A DNA stretch of 26,608 nucleotides from Chara braunii. Lineage: Eukaryota; Streptophyta; Charophyceae; Charales; Characeae. The translations under genes and the position numbers were made by a program. Positions 1 to 9,112 of the stretch are shown in pieces. The stretch's first letter is position 1. Each line of letters opens with the position of its first letter. Location of the stretch: NCBI GenBank assembly GCA_003427395.1, contig BFEA01000471.1:937518-964125 (forward strand), given 5' to 3'. The notes beneath the pieces were generated by a model. It was not told where the DNA came from and ran no database searches. It was given only the letters and a program-made list of their open reading frames with translations.

Positions 1-541
1 TCCCGGAATTGCAGATCTGTCCCTTACGAATTTCCAAACAGGCAGGTCTCTCGGTTAGCCCTCAGCCAAACAAAATTATAAAACTAACCCTACCGATTAG
101 TGTACAGCCTCGCCGTCAATCTCGGCAGCAGAACTCAGCAAGTCATTGCAAAGTAATGGAGGATATCCTCTTTCATTTTAGTCCAATAGAAGCGTTGGGT
201 TAGGGCAGCATAAATCTTCAAGAACCCAAAGTAGTCGCGAGCAGCACGACTCTCTGCGAAGAGACGAGTTATGATCGTGGGATCGTTAGGGATGCACAAA
301 CATTCCTCCCCCTCGCCGTTTGTGTACGGGAGGTCTGAATTCAGGGCATATCCTGGCTCAAAATTAGGATCTGTTTGCAGATTCCTAATGAAGGGACCGA
401 AGACAGGTCCAAAGGCAATGACCTGGCGAGTGGAATCTCCAAATGAGTAAATTATGTATAATGGCGGCAAATGTGTCAAGCCTATGAGAAAGTGCATTAG
501 CTACTCTTTCATAACATCCCTTTTTGTGCTTTAGTTCAAAG
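1..541 (-). pseudogene. pol: Older gypsy element (element 2): RNase H end and integrase zinc-binding remnant
   Basis: This is the downstream half of the element that was split by element 1. Just left of the insertion the minus strand reads FELKHKKG and VANALSHR, the RNase H tail (family form VVADALSRR). Next comes LCIPNDPTIITRLFAESRAARDYFGFLKIYAALTQRFYW (about 300-160), clearly the integrase H2C2 region. Both His ligands are gone (SRA and DYFG in place of YH and GHFG), and only one Cys of the Cys pair is visible. Below about 130 the homology fades. The integrase core would lie beyond the window. Decay is stronger than in element 1. Confidence 0.82.
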
Positions 542-542
542 T
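538..542. repeat. Target-site duplication AAAG(T), left copy
   Basis: AAAGT here matches AAAGT at 9108-9112. The duplication is 4 bp (AAAG) if the first LTR base is T at 542, or 5 bp (AAAGT) if the LTR begins at 543. Gypsy integrases usually make 4-6 bp duplications, so both readings fit. Removing element 1 and one copy restores the RNase H frame of the host element, which supports the boundary. Confidence 0.8.
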
Positions 543-1616
543 ACAATGAACGTTTAAGTTCAACACCAGTGAGCGCACATATTCACACCACATGCATGTA
601 TGAGATCACACGATTTTCACACTGGAGACCAGAGAGATGAAGACCAGGTAGCACAGCTTATCAATTCCAGAGAGAATCACAAGAGCAATAATAGTTAAGG
701 TCATCAGCGCTCGTCAGCGCAAACAAAAGGTAACCATTAACCAGCATAAGCTCTCAGGTAAGTATCCCCTCCTCATTTCTCCTCTCCACGAATCTCTTCT
801 TCTTCACTGGTCTTCTCCCTAGCTATGTCCTCGCTGTATCTTCTATTCCTACATGCGTGCGCACTCACTATCTACTACTCAAGGATCTACTCTGATTACA
901 CCCATTGTCAACCCTACTAACCCCTCTGGAGTCTACTACTAACAATTAGTTCTAACACTTCTGCACTGGCGCAGCTATGGCTGTCGTCTCCCTGCCAGCC
1001 CTATCTTCCTCTCTCGCCCTCACTTAGCGCAGCACTCTGGCCTCAGCGCTCTGCTCCTCACTTCAGCGCACAAGTGCACCAGCACTCCACACTTATTGCA
1101 AATGAGCAATCTGCTCGAATGGGAGGCTGGCCAGTCCTTTTGTAGGCTTGGATTGTTCTTCAACTCGTGTCAGCCTCTACTGCCTGGGTCTAACCGGGTT
1201 CTGGTACCACATTCCCACGGTCTGTCTGCTTCTTTATGTCAAGGCCTGGAACCTTCCCGAATTTCCTTTGGTCTGCTGCTGCTTGGGCCTTTGAGACGTG
1301 ACTTTTCACTTGTGAACATGATTTTTGACTGTGGACTGTGACTCCAGCCTCTGGGTCACGACTTTTCCCTGTGGAACAACCCTTTACTCGTGAAATGTGA
1401 CTCTTCAGCATGACTTTTCATTATGAGACATGACTCCTGTTTTTGAGACATGACTCTTGTCCCTGAGATGTGAGACTGTTTGCTGAGTACCTGTTGGACT
1501 GGACTGCTGAGGCACCTGACTATGATTTTTCTGGATTTGATGAATTCAGCCTTTCTTGGCCACGAACTCTGACCCTATGACCCGAATTTGGGGCCTGAAT
1601 CGTGGAAGGCCTTTCA
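542..1616 (-). repeat. 3' LTR of element 1
   Basis: This ~1075-bp repeat matches 8032-9107 along its whole length. In element sense it starts TGAAAGGCC (1616 downward) and ends CATTGTA at 542, where the other copy reads CATTGCA; the canonical TG...CA end has therefore changed by one base here. In sense orientation U3 is the right part (about 1130-1616). A TATA-like ACAAAAGG lies beside GGACTGGCC near 1131-1146. Tandem GAGACATGACTC subrepeats lie at about 1424-1475. R and U5 occupy the left part. The ORFs inside are spurious. Confidence 0.92.
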
Positions 1617-1640
1617 CTCTCGCCGGCCTAATTTCGAGGT
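1617..1640 (-). promoter_or_regulatory. Likely polypurine tract region of element 1
   Basis: The bases next to the 3' LTR start read GGCCGGCGAGAG on the minus strand. A polypurine tract that primes plus-strand DNA is expected exactly here. The tract is short and interrupted by CC, so it is assigned mainly by position. A very similar CTCGCCGGCC(T)TAAT string also lies at 7966-7981, near the other end of the internal region; I cannot say whether that is meaningful. Confidence 0.35.
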
Positions 1641-1662
1641 CCTCCGAGAAAATTACCAATTT

Positions 1663-2196
1663 TTATCTGTCTATTATGTTAACTCCTCTCTTAGCTCTCT
1701 CATAATAGGACACAATATGCGGTGCTGACTCAATTAGCTCATTTCTTGTAAACCAGCGATCTTTTGAGGATTCTTGATAGGCAAATTTAACCTTATACTG
1801 TCGTTGTGGTCTACCCCTGCGTCCTGATCTGTACACATCTTCCCCAACAATCCTATCCACATCATACTTACCATCCATGTCAGGGGGAATCATAGATCTG
1901 CGTGATGGAAACATATCATTACTAACGCAAGGCAATAACTTTGAAGCGTTGAACACCGGATACGTGTGCAAATGTGGAGGAATCTCAACAACCTAGGAAG
2001 AACCATCAACATCACCAATCACATCAAGAATCTGCCAGGGTCCTCGATAGGCAGGTAATAACTTCTGAGAAATGTTCCCCTCAGGGAGAAATGCTCTTGA
2101 TTCACCCAGACTATATCACTTACAGCAAATTGCGAAGGTCTGCGATACTTGTTAGCCTGTTCTATCATCTGATGTCGTGCATTACTAATGTTCTCC
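1663..2196 (-). pseudogene. pol: pol of element 1: integrase C-terminus with GPY/F module and chromodomain
   Basis: Downstream of the core the minus strand continues DLEKVKENISNARHQMIEQA and FAVSDIVWV. After a frame change near 2085 comes a GPY/F-type stretch, LLPAYRGPWQILDVIG. A TAG near 1994 interrupts HTYPVFNASKLLP. The last 102-codon frame ends in a chromodomain-like module: KYDVDRIVGEDVYRS, RQYKVKFAYQ, RWFTRNELIESAP, IVSYYE. In chromoviruses such tails are thought to tether integration to histone marks. The stop at about 1663 lies just upstream of the 3' LTR, as expected for the end of pol. Confidence 0.8.
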
Positions 2197-2862
2197 TTAA
2201 CCTTTTCCAGATCTTTCTGGTATTGGACAGTGGATTCCCTGGATCCTGGCGGATCTTCGTACTTGATCAGGGTTTAGACAGTCAATGGGTCTGCGTGGGC
2301 GCCATGCAAGATGCAGTTCAGTCGGTGTTCTAGATGTAGCTAGATGCACAAAGTTATTATAGGCACTTGCAACTTTTGGCAGATGTTCATCCCAGTCAAT
2401 TTGATCTGGCCGGATGTACATGCGCAGCACTTGCTGTAGCGGCTTGTTCATCTGCTTGGTCTGTCCACTTGCCTCAAGATGTCTACCTGAAGACATAGTC
2501 AATTTGGACCCATACACCTTCATTAGTTGCTGCCATTGCTCACCTGTGAACCGTGAATCCCTGTCACTTACAATAGTCAAGGCATGCCCAAAGTCTTTCA
2601 CCCAATGATTAAAGAATTCCCGAATCACCACATCATCTTTCGCTTCTGCAGGAAGTGGAACAAATACAACAAACTTGCTAAACCTGTCTACTATCACCCT
2701 AACCTGACTTTTTCCATTTCTGCTCTTTATCTTAATGTCCATAAAGTCTATACATAGACATGGAGTCCCCGGGTCCTGACGGAATAGGTGGTGGTCTGAG
2801 TAATCCAAGGGGAGGCTGTGTGAAACTTTTGTTCCTTTGACAAACCTGACAGCCCTGCACAT
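2197..2862 (-). pseudogene. pol: pol of element 1: integrase catalytic core
   Basis: The retroviral-type integrase core inserts element cDNA. The first catalytic Asp is in CIDFMDI (residue 39 of this frame) and the second in VSDRDSRF (residue 100). The third position, 35 residues further on, falls in ASGQTKQMNK, where the family has GQTE. The spacing is exactly DD35E, but the Glu codon is AAG (Lys) at 2455-2457, a single GAG to AAG change. The rest of the fold is easy to follow (FSKFVVFVPLPAEA, WVKDFGHALTIV, IDWDEHLPKVASAYNN). The first ~35 codons overlap the preceding frame, and the true join is near 2780. Confidence 0.9.
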
Positions 2863-3661
2863 ACGAAATGCGATTATGTTTCATTCCTGGCCACGTGTAG
2901 GAGCGCAGGAGGTTGGCATAAATCTTCCTCCACCCAAAGTGCCCCTCTGTGTCGTGGTTTTCCCCAAGTATTATGCTACAAATTTCCTCGTTGTTCGGGA
3001 CACATAGTCGGTCGTGGACATCTGTTTTTTCAAACAGCAGTCCCTGCGTTACTCTATAATCAAACAGCAGTCCCTGCGTTACTCTATAATCCGGGACTTC
3101 GTGAGCTACCGTCTGTACCTTGCCAATCCACTGGCTATAGACTGGATCACTTTCGTAGGCAGACTTGATCTTCTCCTGAAATTCGATGCTTGCATCTAGG
3201 TATGTGACAATAGCACCGAAAAAGTCAGCTCTTCTACTCAATGCGTCAGCGACAACGTTATACTTCCCCTTTACTGGCTTCAATTCAAAGTCAAACTGAT
3301 CAATCTCCCCGGCCCACCTGGTCAGTTTAGATGTCATCCCGGCCTGGGTTTTAAGCCAGCGAACTGTCTCATGATCCGAGTACACTTTAAAATGGCGTCC
3401 TAGTGGATAATGTCGCCAGTGATTCAGTGCTTCCCTCGGAGCGAACAGCTCGCTCTCATAGGTAGAAGTGCCGACCTTTTCGCTAGGCTGTCTACAAGAC
3501 ATAAACTCTACAGGTTTGTACCCATTTCCATCGTCTTGTTGGAGTACAACACCAATCCCGTATTGACTGGCGTTAGTGGTTACGATAAAAGGCAGAGATG
3601 GGTCTGCAACTTTCAACACCGGATAGTTAATCAAACACTTCTTTAAACGCTTGAAGGACAT
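2732..3661 (-). pseudogene. pol: pol of element 1: RNase H and integrase zinc-binding domain
   Basis: The 309-codon frame holds the RNase H domain that removes the RNA template: TTNASQYGIGVVLQQ, STYESELFA, YSDHETVRWLKTQ and VVADALSRR. The first catalytic residue, Asp in the usual TDAS, is Asn here (codon 3572-3574), which should inactivate the enzyme. The linker carries an exact in-frame 10-residue duplication (DYRVTQGLLF twice, 3031-3090). The integrase H2C2 domain follows, with His residues in HDTEGHFG and Cys residues in CQVCQ, all four ligands present. The frame is lost near 2780, where the adjacent frame takes over into the integrase core. Confidence 0.9.
3031..3090 (-). repeat. Exact 30-bp tandem duplication in pol
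   Basis: Bases 3031-3060 and 3061-3090 are identical. The unit is 10 codons, so the frame is kept and the protein reads DYRVTQGLLF twice in the RNase H to integrase linker. The perfect identity suggests it is younger than the frameshifts around it. Confidence 0.97.
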
Positions 3662-4384
3662 GTTACAATCCTGATCCTATTTCCAGACTGTTTCTTTCTT
3701 TAGCAATCTGCGAAATGGGGCAGCGATTACCGTAAAGTTCCGAACGAACTTGCGGTGATAGTTGGCCAAACCAAGAAACGAGCAGTTCCGTCAACGTGCG
3801 CGGGTTAGGCCAATCTCTAATGGCTGCTATCTTAGCGTCTTCCTATTTGATCCCATCACCATCTACCATATGTCCCAGGTAAAGGACCTGACGCTTTGCC
3901 CACTCACACTTCTTTGGGTTAATCTTAAATTTCGCTTCCCGCAATTTATTAAGCACAACTCGAAGGTGCTCCTCATGCTCGCGTAAACTCGTCCTAAAAA
4001 TCAGTATATCATCTAATTAAACAACAACAAATTTATCAAGCCAATCACAAAACAACTCATTCATACATCTCTGGAAGGTTGCAAGGGCATTAGTCAAACC
4101 AAACGGCATCACCACAAACTCATAGTGGCCATATCTCGTTCGGAAAGCCGTTTTGTGCTGATCCTCGGGCAATGCCTCAATCTGATGGTATCCCAACTTC
4201 AGATCAATCTTAGAGAAATACTTGCAACCCTGAACTCTATCCAGGACATCATCTATACGTGGTAACGGTTCCGCATTCTTAACGGTTATTGCATTAAGTC
4301 CCCTATAGTCTATGCACATTCGCAGTTCGTCGCCTTTTTTTGGTACGAACAGGACTGGTGCACCGAATGGTGAGGAACTTGGTT
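3662..4384 (-). pseudogene. pol: pol of element 1: reverse transcriptase palm, thumb and connection, broken
   Basis: RT copies the element RNA into cDNA. Visible parts are [19 protein letters not shown] (motif 1 side), [13 protein letters not shown] (motif A with its Asp), [15 protein letters not shown] (motif B) and KFVVV*LDDILIF (motif C). The Tyr of the expected YLDD box is a TAA stop at 4017-4019. The thumb follows (FKINPKKCEWAKRQVLYLGH), with a stop at 3843-3845, then IRDWPNPRTLTEL. After a frameshift near 3795 comes LGLANYHRKFVRNF, and a TAG at 3677-3679 stands where Trp is expected. The domains are contiguous, so this is point decay and not a deletion. Confidence 0.9.
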
Positions 4385-5290
4385 TTATCCACCCTTCTCA
4401 AGCAATTTGTCTAATTGCTTTCGCAACTCGTCAAGCTCTTTTGGAAACATTCTATAGATAGGGCCCTTGGGAATCCGGCTACCGGGTTCTAGCTCTATCC
4501 GGTGCTTGGTTTCTCTCTCCACCACTCCACGTGGGGCCTCTCCAACATCAGCGAACTCAACAAGCAACTTGTGCACATTGGGGGGTATCGACTCTTCCTC
4601 TTTCTTTTCTTCCCTCACCGTGCGCACATATGCAACGAACACTTGGTCGACGAGGTCATTCTTGACCACATACTGGGCGAACGAGGGGGCACTCATACAA
4701 CAAAGGGATAGGGTATTCTCTACGCCAGATGCATGGTAAAGTTGGATTTTCTTCTTTCCACATGTAGGACTAGGCAAACAACACTCATGCTCACCCAGTT
4801 TCACATCTGCATCGGCGGCCTCATCCCAGTCAATTCCTAGAATCATGTCAAATGGGAGACTATCCTCCACTAAGAGTGTCAGGGAGTGCAGAACACGTTC
4901 CGTCTTACCCCCTGCCTCCAACCGGAAGTTTGCCCTAACCCCTTCAACATAACTATCTACTATCATTTCTCTATTATCCGCTAACTTACTTACAACGGGC
5001 AGGTCTAACTTTTGGACTTTCAGCTCTAGGCGCATCTTCTGCAACCCTTTCTTGCTAATATAATTGCGCGTTGACCCACTATCTATTAACGCGCCAACTC
5101 TGACTCCTATAACTTCTACATCTGCAATTACTAACTGCCCTTTCTTTTTCTTCATTTTGGCCCAAGCGAGGCGACGAGTGACCAATTCATCACCTATGCT
5201 TGCGACGGAACCACCTAGAGAAGTCCTAGCACAAGCAACTTCTGGGCAACTAACTAGGTGGGGGCCAACTACCGTCTCAGTCTCTGCCAT
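4385..5290 (-). pseudogene. pol: pol of element 1: aspartic protease and RT N-terminus
   Basis: This 301-codon open stretch holds a retropepsin-like protease that matures Gag-Pol. Its active site is ALIDSGSTRNYIS, with Asp-Ser-Gly codons at 5075-5083, and the second signature FDMILGIDW follows about 80 residues later. After it comes the RT entry region: the RIELEPGS segment, YRMFPKELDELRKQL and LLEKG. The frame ends at 4385 because one base is missing near 4390; the next frame continues at once with [15 protein letters not shown]. The preceding zinc knuckle and the following RT are in normal gypsy order. The protease core itself looks intact. Confidence 0.88.
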
Positions 5291-5358
5291 TGGGATCTCT
5301 GAATGGGAGGTTGACAGTCTGCTTGCATCCAGAGTCCCCGTAGAGGCAACTGCAACCT

Positions 5359-7437
5359 CTACTGGTCGTTCCCTTTTGGGTACCTATATTCAGGACAAAA
5401 GGGAACAATGTGGTCGGGGTCACCACATTTAAAACATTGACCGGCCTTGCTACGCTCTTCCCAAGCTTTTTCATCTGTACCCAACTCTAACCAAGGTTTG
5501 CCTTCAGCTATCCCTGGGTGTTCCGGGTATGGCCGTCTATAATGACCTCCATCTCTACCCCATGTGAAGTTGGGACCTCTTCCACCTTGTGAGGGACCAT
5601 TACCCCTACCTCCCACATAGTAGCTTCCTTCGCCACTACCGCTCTGAGCGGCGGGTCCTCTTCCTCCACCTCGATTGCGGCCTCCTCTTCCTCAACCACA
5701 GCCTCTTCCTCCTTGTCGCCCTCCCCCGCGGGATGCAACAGCCGCATAGTCTCCTCCCTGGGGTAAGTGACTATTGCTTCCTTCCTCTAACCCATAGTCT
5801 ATCTGGTCATAGGTGAGTGACTCTACACCTCCTTCCTCAAAGGTGACCAGTAGGTTGTTTTTCCCTGCTATATTACCTGAAATGGTTCTATCTTTTCATT
5901 TCTTCCCTACTTGCAAGTCTTTCCAGTAGTGGCAATATTGTGCCTCCTGTAGAAAACCAACATTATTTACTGCGATCTTGCTGAATTTCTCAAAGGTCAT
6001 TCCTTCTTCTTTCGTGCGGGGATATAACTGTGTTTTCAAGGGATCGGGGAGCGCTCTAGCGAAGTTATTCAGGATTTGGGCCGGTGTCAGTCCGTGATCT
6101 GGGCATTGCAACAATTCATCCATCGTGGCCTTGAGGACTGACGCACTCTTCCATTTTACGGTCACTAATGTTAAGGATCAAAGACTCAGTCCTAAGGGTC
6201 AGGTTCTTATCTTTGGACCTTTCTCAAGGGCTTTGAAGAAGTTTTCGATCTGCATCTGTTGGGAGTACTCAACCATGGTTATGCAGCCAGCCTCTTTCAT
6301 AAGAAAGATAGCAAAACTCGTAGTATCCCCGGCCATGCACAAACTTGCCATTAACACCCGATTCCAGTACGAAATATTCTGCGCGTACCCGTATGTTCCC
6401 ATAGTGGTTTCCCAATGAAAAATAATTTCTTCCTTCTTCCCATTGTAAGTCCAAGGCAGTTTCACTTTCATCTTTTGCCTGAACTTTCATCTTTTGCCTG
6501 GCTTCCTCCGCTTCATCATCCTTCTCTTTCTGGACCCCCTTTTCTTTCCTGTCTCCGTCATCACCATCATCGCCTCCATCTCCTCCCCCGCCACCAATCT
6601 TCAATTGTTTAATCACGGCGGGGTCTTTAAGCCTTTGACAGAGAGCTTCATCTAATTGTTCCACATAATCGCGGACTCGCAAGTCAATCTGCGGCGAAGC
6701 ATTGTTCAGAAAATTATTCCAAGTATCAACAAATTTTGCCTGTTGCGCCTCTACTTTGGTTACGGTCTGATGAAGCACGAGTTGATCATTGGTATGGAGG
6801 AAGGTGTCAGTGAGGAGGGTAAGTCTTTCTTCTATTGCAACTTGTTTCCCTTGCTGCTCTTTCAACATCTGCCGCAATCTCTCTCCCTCCTCTTTCATTT
6901 TTCTTCTCATCAAACTCTTTTCTCCTTTCTAACAGCATGCGATTATGCAAGCTTGCACTCTTCTCCTCCACCAACAACCGTTTCTCTGCCTCATCCTTTA
7001 CTTCAGAAAACAGCTTGAGGAAAGCTTCCTTTTCTTCCTCACTCTCTGCCTCATCCTTCTCTTCAGACAACACCTCCCGAAATCCAAACTGGCCTAGCCA
7101 GTCCATTGCCTCCAACTGGCGCATCCGTATGCCTCCCATTTCACTGCTCTCGACCTGCTCCGCCCGTGGTTGACCTCTCATTTTTTCCAATCTTTCTCCC
7201 ACATCTTCTTCTTCTTCTTCTTCTTCTTCTTCTTCTTCTTCTTTTAATTCTTCCATCAACTTCCTTTCCTTCTCCTTCATTTCCTTCTCCAACTTCTCTT
7301 TTTATTCTTGCAGCTTCTTCTTCACTTCATCCTTTTCCTTTATCTTTTCCTCCTTTTCTTTCTTCTTTTCTGCAAGGCGGCGATTTACCTCAGCCTGTTC
7401 TTCGGCTGTTCGGGCCTGTGTTGACTTCCCAGACCGT
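5359..7437 (-). pseudogene. gag: gag of element 1 (coiled-coil, capsid, RGG-rich segment, zinc knuckle), frameshifted
   Basis: Gag packages the element RNA in cytoplasmic particles. In order on the minus strand it has: an N-terminal Lys/Glu-rich coiled coil (7437 to about 6800) with a Glu run from a CTT microsatellite; a linker with Gly and Asp runs (about 6540-6600); a capsid-like part (6471-5896) with the start NGKKEEIIFHW and AGDTTSFA; an RGG-rich basic segment (about 5750-5620); and a CX2CX4HX4C zinc knuckle, CFKCGDPDHIVPFC, at 5395-5436. Frame changes are needed near 6910, 6480 and 6170-6200. Stops occur near 7300 and in the RGG segment. No clear initiator Met is seen: the conserved-looking start RSGKSTQ (about 7430) follows a good splice acceptor (CCCCTGCAG), so translation may have started in a spliced leader. 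The family assignment is firm; the start is inferred. Confidence 0.85.
7202..7243. repeat. CTT microsatellite coding a Glu run in gag
   Basis: About 13 CTT/TTC units on the plus strand become GAA/GAG codons on the minus strand and give a run of about 12 Glu in the gag coiled coil. The run lies inside a longer purine-rich coding stretch, so it probably arose by slippage within gag. Confidence 0.9.
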
Positions 7438-7445
7438 AGCACTGC

Positions 7446-8016
7446 AGGGGAACAGAAGGTTCGTTGGAAGCCAAGAGGGAAGACGAAACGAAGGAGGGGG
7501 CCCCAGAGCACAGACAGTGCCAGAAGTGAGAACATGGGGTAGTCGTCCATGGTGACTGGAAGCACAGGTATGTGGCCTCCACCTCCTCACCACTTAGACC
7601 TAACCCCTCCTACTAACTTACTAACTGTTGAGTGGGCCTGACTTTTGCTGATTGCTGAATACCTCCAAAGAACTATATTCGTACTGGTTCTGGATTCTAA
7701 ACAGGTCGACGATTTAGACCAGCCCAGCAGCAGCGACACCAGGGTTGGGAAGGTACCAAACACCAAGACAAGTCAGCATGCAATACAGGTTTTGATCGGG
7801 GAATGCACTTCACTCTAATGAACGTTCCGTTGATGAAGCTCCTCGGCCGCTCCAACGCTCCAACACAGCAGCAACAGGTACATATTTCAGCCACTTCTTC
7901 TTCGGCCTTCTTCTTCCCCCCTTCGTCAATCTTCTTCCCACTCAACTCACTCGCTCATCCCCCTTCTCGCCGGCCTTAATCTTTGTCAGGATGATCAGTG
8001 GGTGCAGCGAGCAACT
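7446..8016 (-). other. Untranslated leader of element 1, possible intron
   Basis: Between the primer site and the first gag-like codons lies about 570 bp with no convincing coding sequence. Its left end on the minus strand is a strong 3' splice-site pattern: a long C/T stretch, TTCTGTTCCCCTGCAG, ending about 7438. A GTAAGT lies upstream at 7614-7619 on the minus strand. A leader intron is therefore possible. Small ORFs here (for example 7697-7945) lack recognisable domains. Confidence 0.35.
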
Positions 8017-8028
8017 GCTCCGATACCA
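8017..8028 (-). promoter_or_regulatory. Primer binding site, tRNA-iMet-like
   Basis: The minus strand reads TGGTATCGGAGC three bases inside the 5' LTR. Plant gypsy and copia elements commonly use TGGTATCAGAGC, complementary to the 3' end of initiator tRNA-Met; this copy differs at one base (A to G). Its position next to the LTR end and its TGG start make it the likely minus-strand DNA primer site. Confidence 0.82.
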
Positions 8029-8031
8029 GTT

Positions 8032-9107
8032 TGCAATGAACCTTCAAGTTCAGCACCAGTGAGCGCACATATTCATACCACATGCATGTATGAGATCACA
8101 CAATTTTCACACTGGAGACCAGAGAGATGAAGACCAGGTAGCACAACTTATCAATTCCAGAGAGAATCACAAGAGCAATAAGAGTTCAGGTCAGCAGCGC
8201 TCAGCAGCGCAAACAAAAGGTAACCATTAACCAGCATAAGCCCTCAAGTAAGTATCCCCTCCTCACTGCTCTTCTCTCCACGAATCTCTTCTTCTTCACT
8301 GGTCTTCTCCCTAGCTATGACCTCGCTGTATCTTCTTTTCCTACATGTGTGCACACTCACTATCTACTACTCCAGGATCTACTCTGAATACACCCACTGT
8401 CAACCTTACTAACCCCTCTGGAGTCTACTACTAGCAACTAGTTCTAACACTTCTGCATTGTCGCAGCTATGGCTGCCTTCTCCCTGCCAGTGCTATCTTC
8501 CTCTCTCTCCCTCACTTAGCGCAGCATTCTGGCCTAAGAGCTCTGCTCCTCACTTCAGCGCACAAGTGCACCAGCACTTCCACACTTCTTGCGAATGAGC
8601 AATCTGCTCGAATGGGAGGCTGGCCAGTCCTTTTGTAGTCTTGGATTGTTCTTCAACTCGTGTCAGCCTCTACTTCCTGGGTCTGATTGGGTTCTGGTAC
8701 CACATTCCCACGGCCTGTCTGCTTCTGTTTGTCAAGGCCTGGAACCTTCCCAATTTTCCTTTGGTCTGCTGCTGCTTGGGCCTTTGAGACGCGACTTTTC
8801 ACTTGTGAACATGACTTTTGACTATGGACTGTGACTCCAGCCTCTGGGTCACGACTTTTGCCTATGGAACAACCCTTGACTCGTGGGATGTGACTCTTCA
8901 ACATGACTTTTCATTATGAGACATGACTCCTATTTTTGAGACATGACTCTTGTCCCTAAGATGTGACTGTTTGTTGAGTACCTGTTGGACTGCACTGCTG
9001 AGGTACCTAACTGTGATTTTTCTGGATTTGACGAATTCAGCCTTTCTTGGCCAGGCCCTCTGACCCTATGGCCGGAATTAGGGGTCTGAATCATGGAAGG
9101 CCTTTCA
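8032..9107 (-). repeat. 5' LTR of element 1
   Basis: This is the second LTR copy. On the minus strand it runs TGAAAGGCC (9107) to CATTGCA (8032), with canonical TG...CA ends, then a 3-base gap and the primer site. It has the same internal landmarks as the left copy: GAGACATGACTC subrepeats at about 8916-8970, a TATA-like ACAAAAGG near 8625-8640, and a GAAGACCAGGTAGC block near 8128. It should hold the element promoter in U3, reading leftward. Confidence 0.92.
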
Positions 9108-9112
9108 AAAGT
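9108..9112. repeat. Target-site duplication AAAG(T), right copy
   Basis: AAAGT follows directly after the TTTCA end of the right LTR and matches 538-542. Confidence 0.8.

Larger units (their letters stand above)
542..9107 (-). mobile_element. Ty3/gypsy chromovirus-type LTR retrotransposon, nearly full length, inactive (element 1)
   Basis: Two long direct repeats (542-1616 and 8032-9107) flank an internal region that, on the minus strand, reads primer site, gag, protease, RT, RNase H, integrase with GPY/F module and chromodomain. This is the Ty3/gypsy order, and the chromodomain places it with chromoviruses. Over the first ~230 bp the LTRs differ at about 6% of positions by eye, so the insertion is not recent. 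Gag and pol are broken by several frameshifts and stops, so the copy cannot be autonomous now. It interrupts the RNase H region of an older gypsy element, with a short target duplication at 538-542 and 9108-9112. Confidence 0.93.

Noticed and set aside
7106-7555. 149-codon plus ORF with Leu run
   Set aside because: It is the opposite strand of the gag coiled coil and CTT microsatellite.
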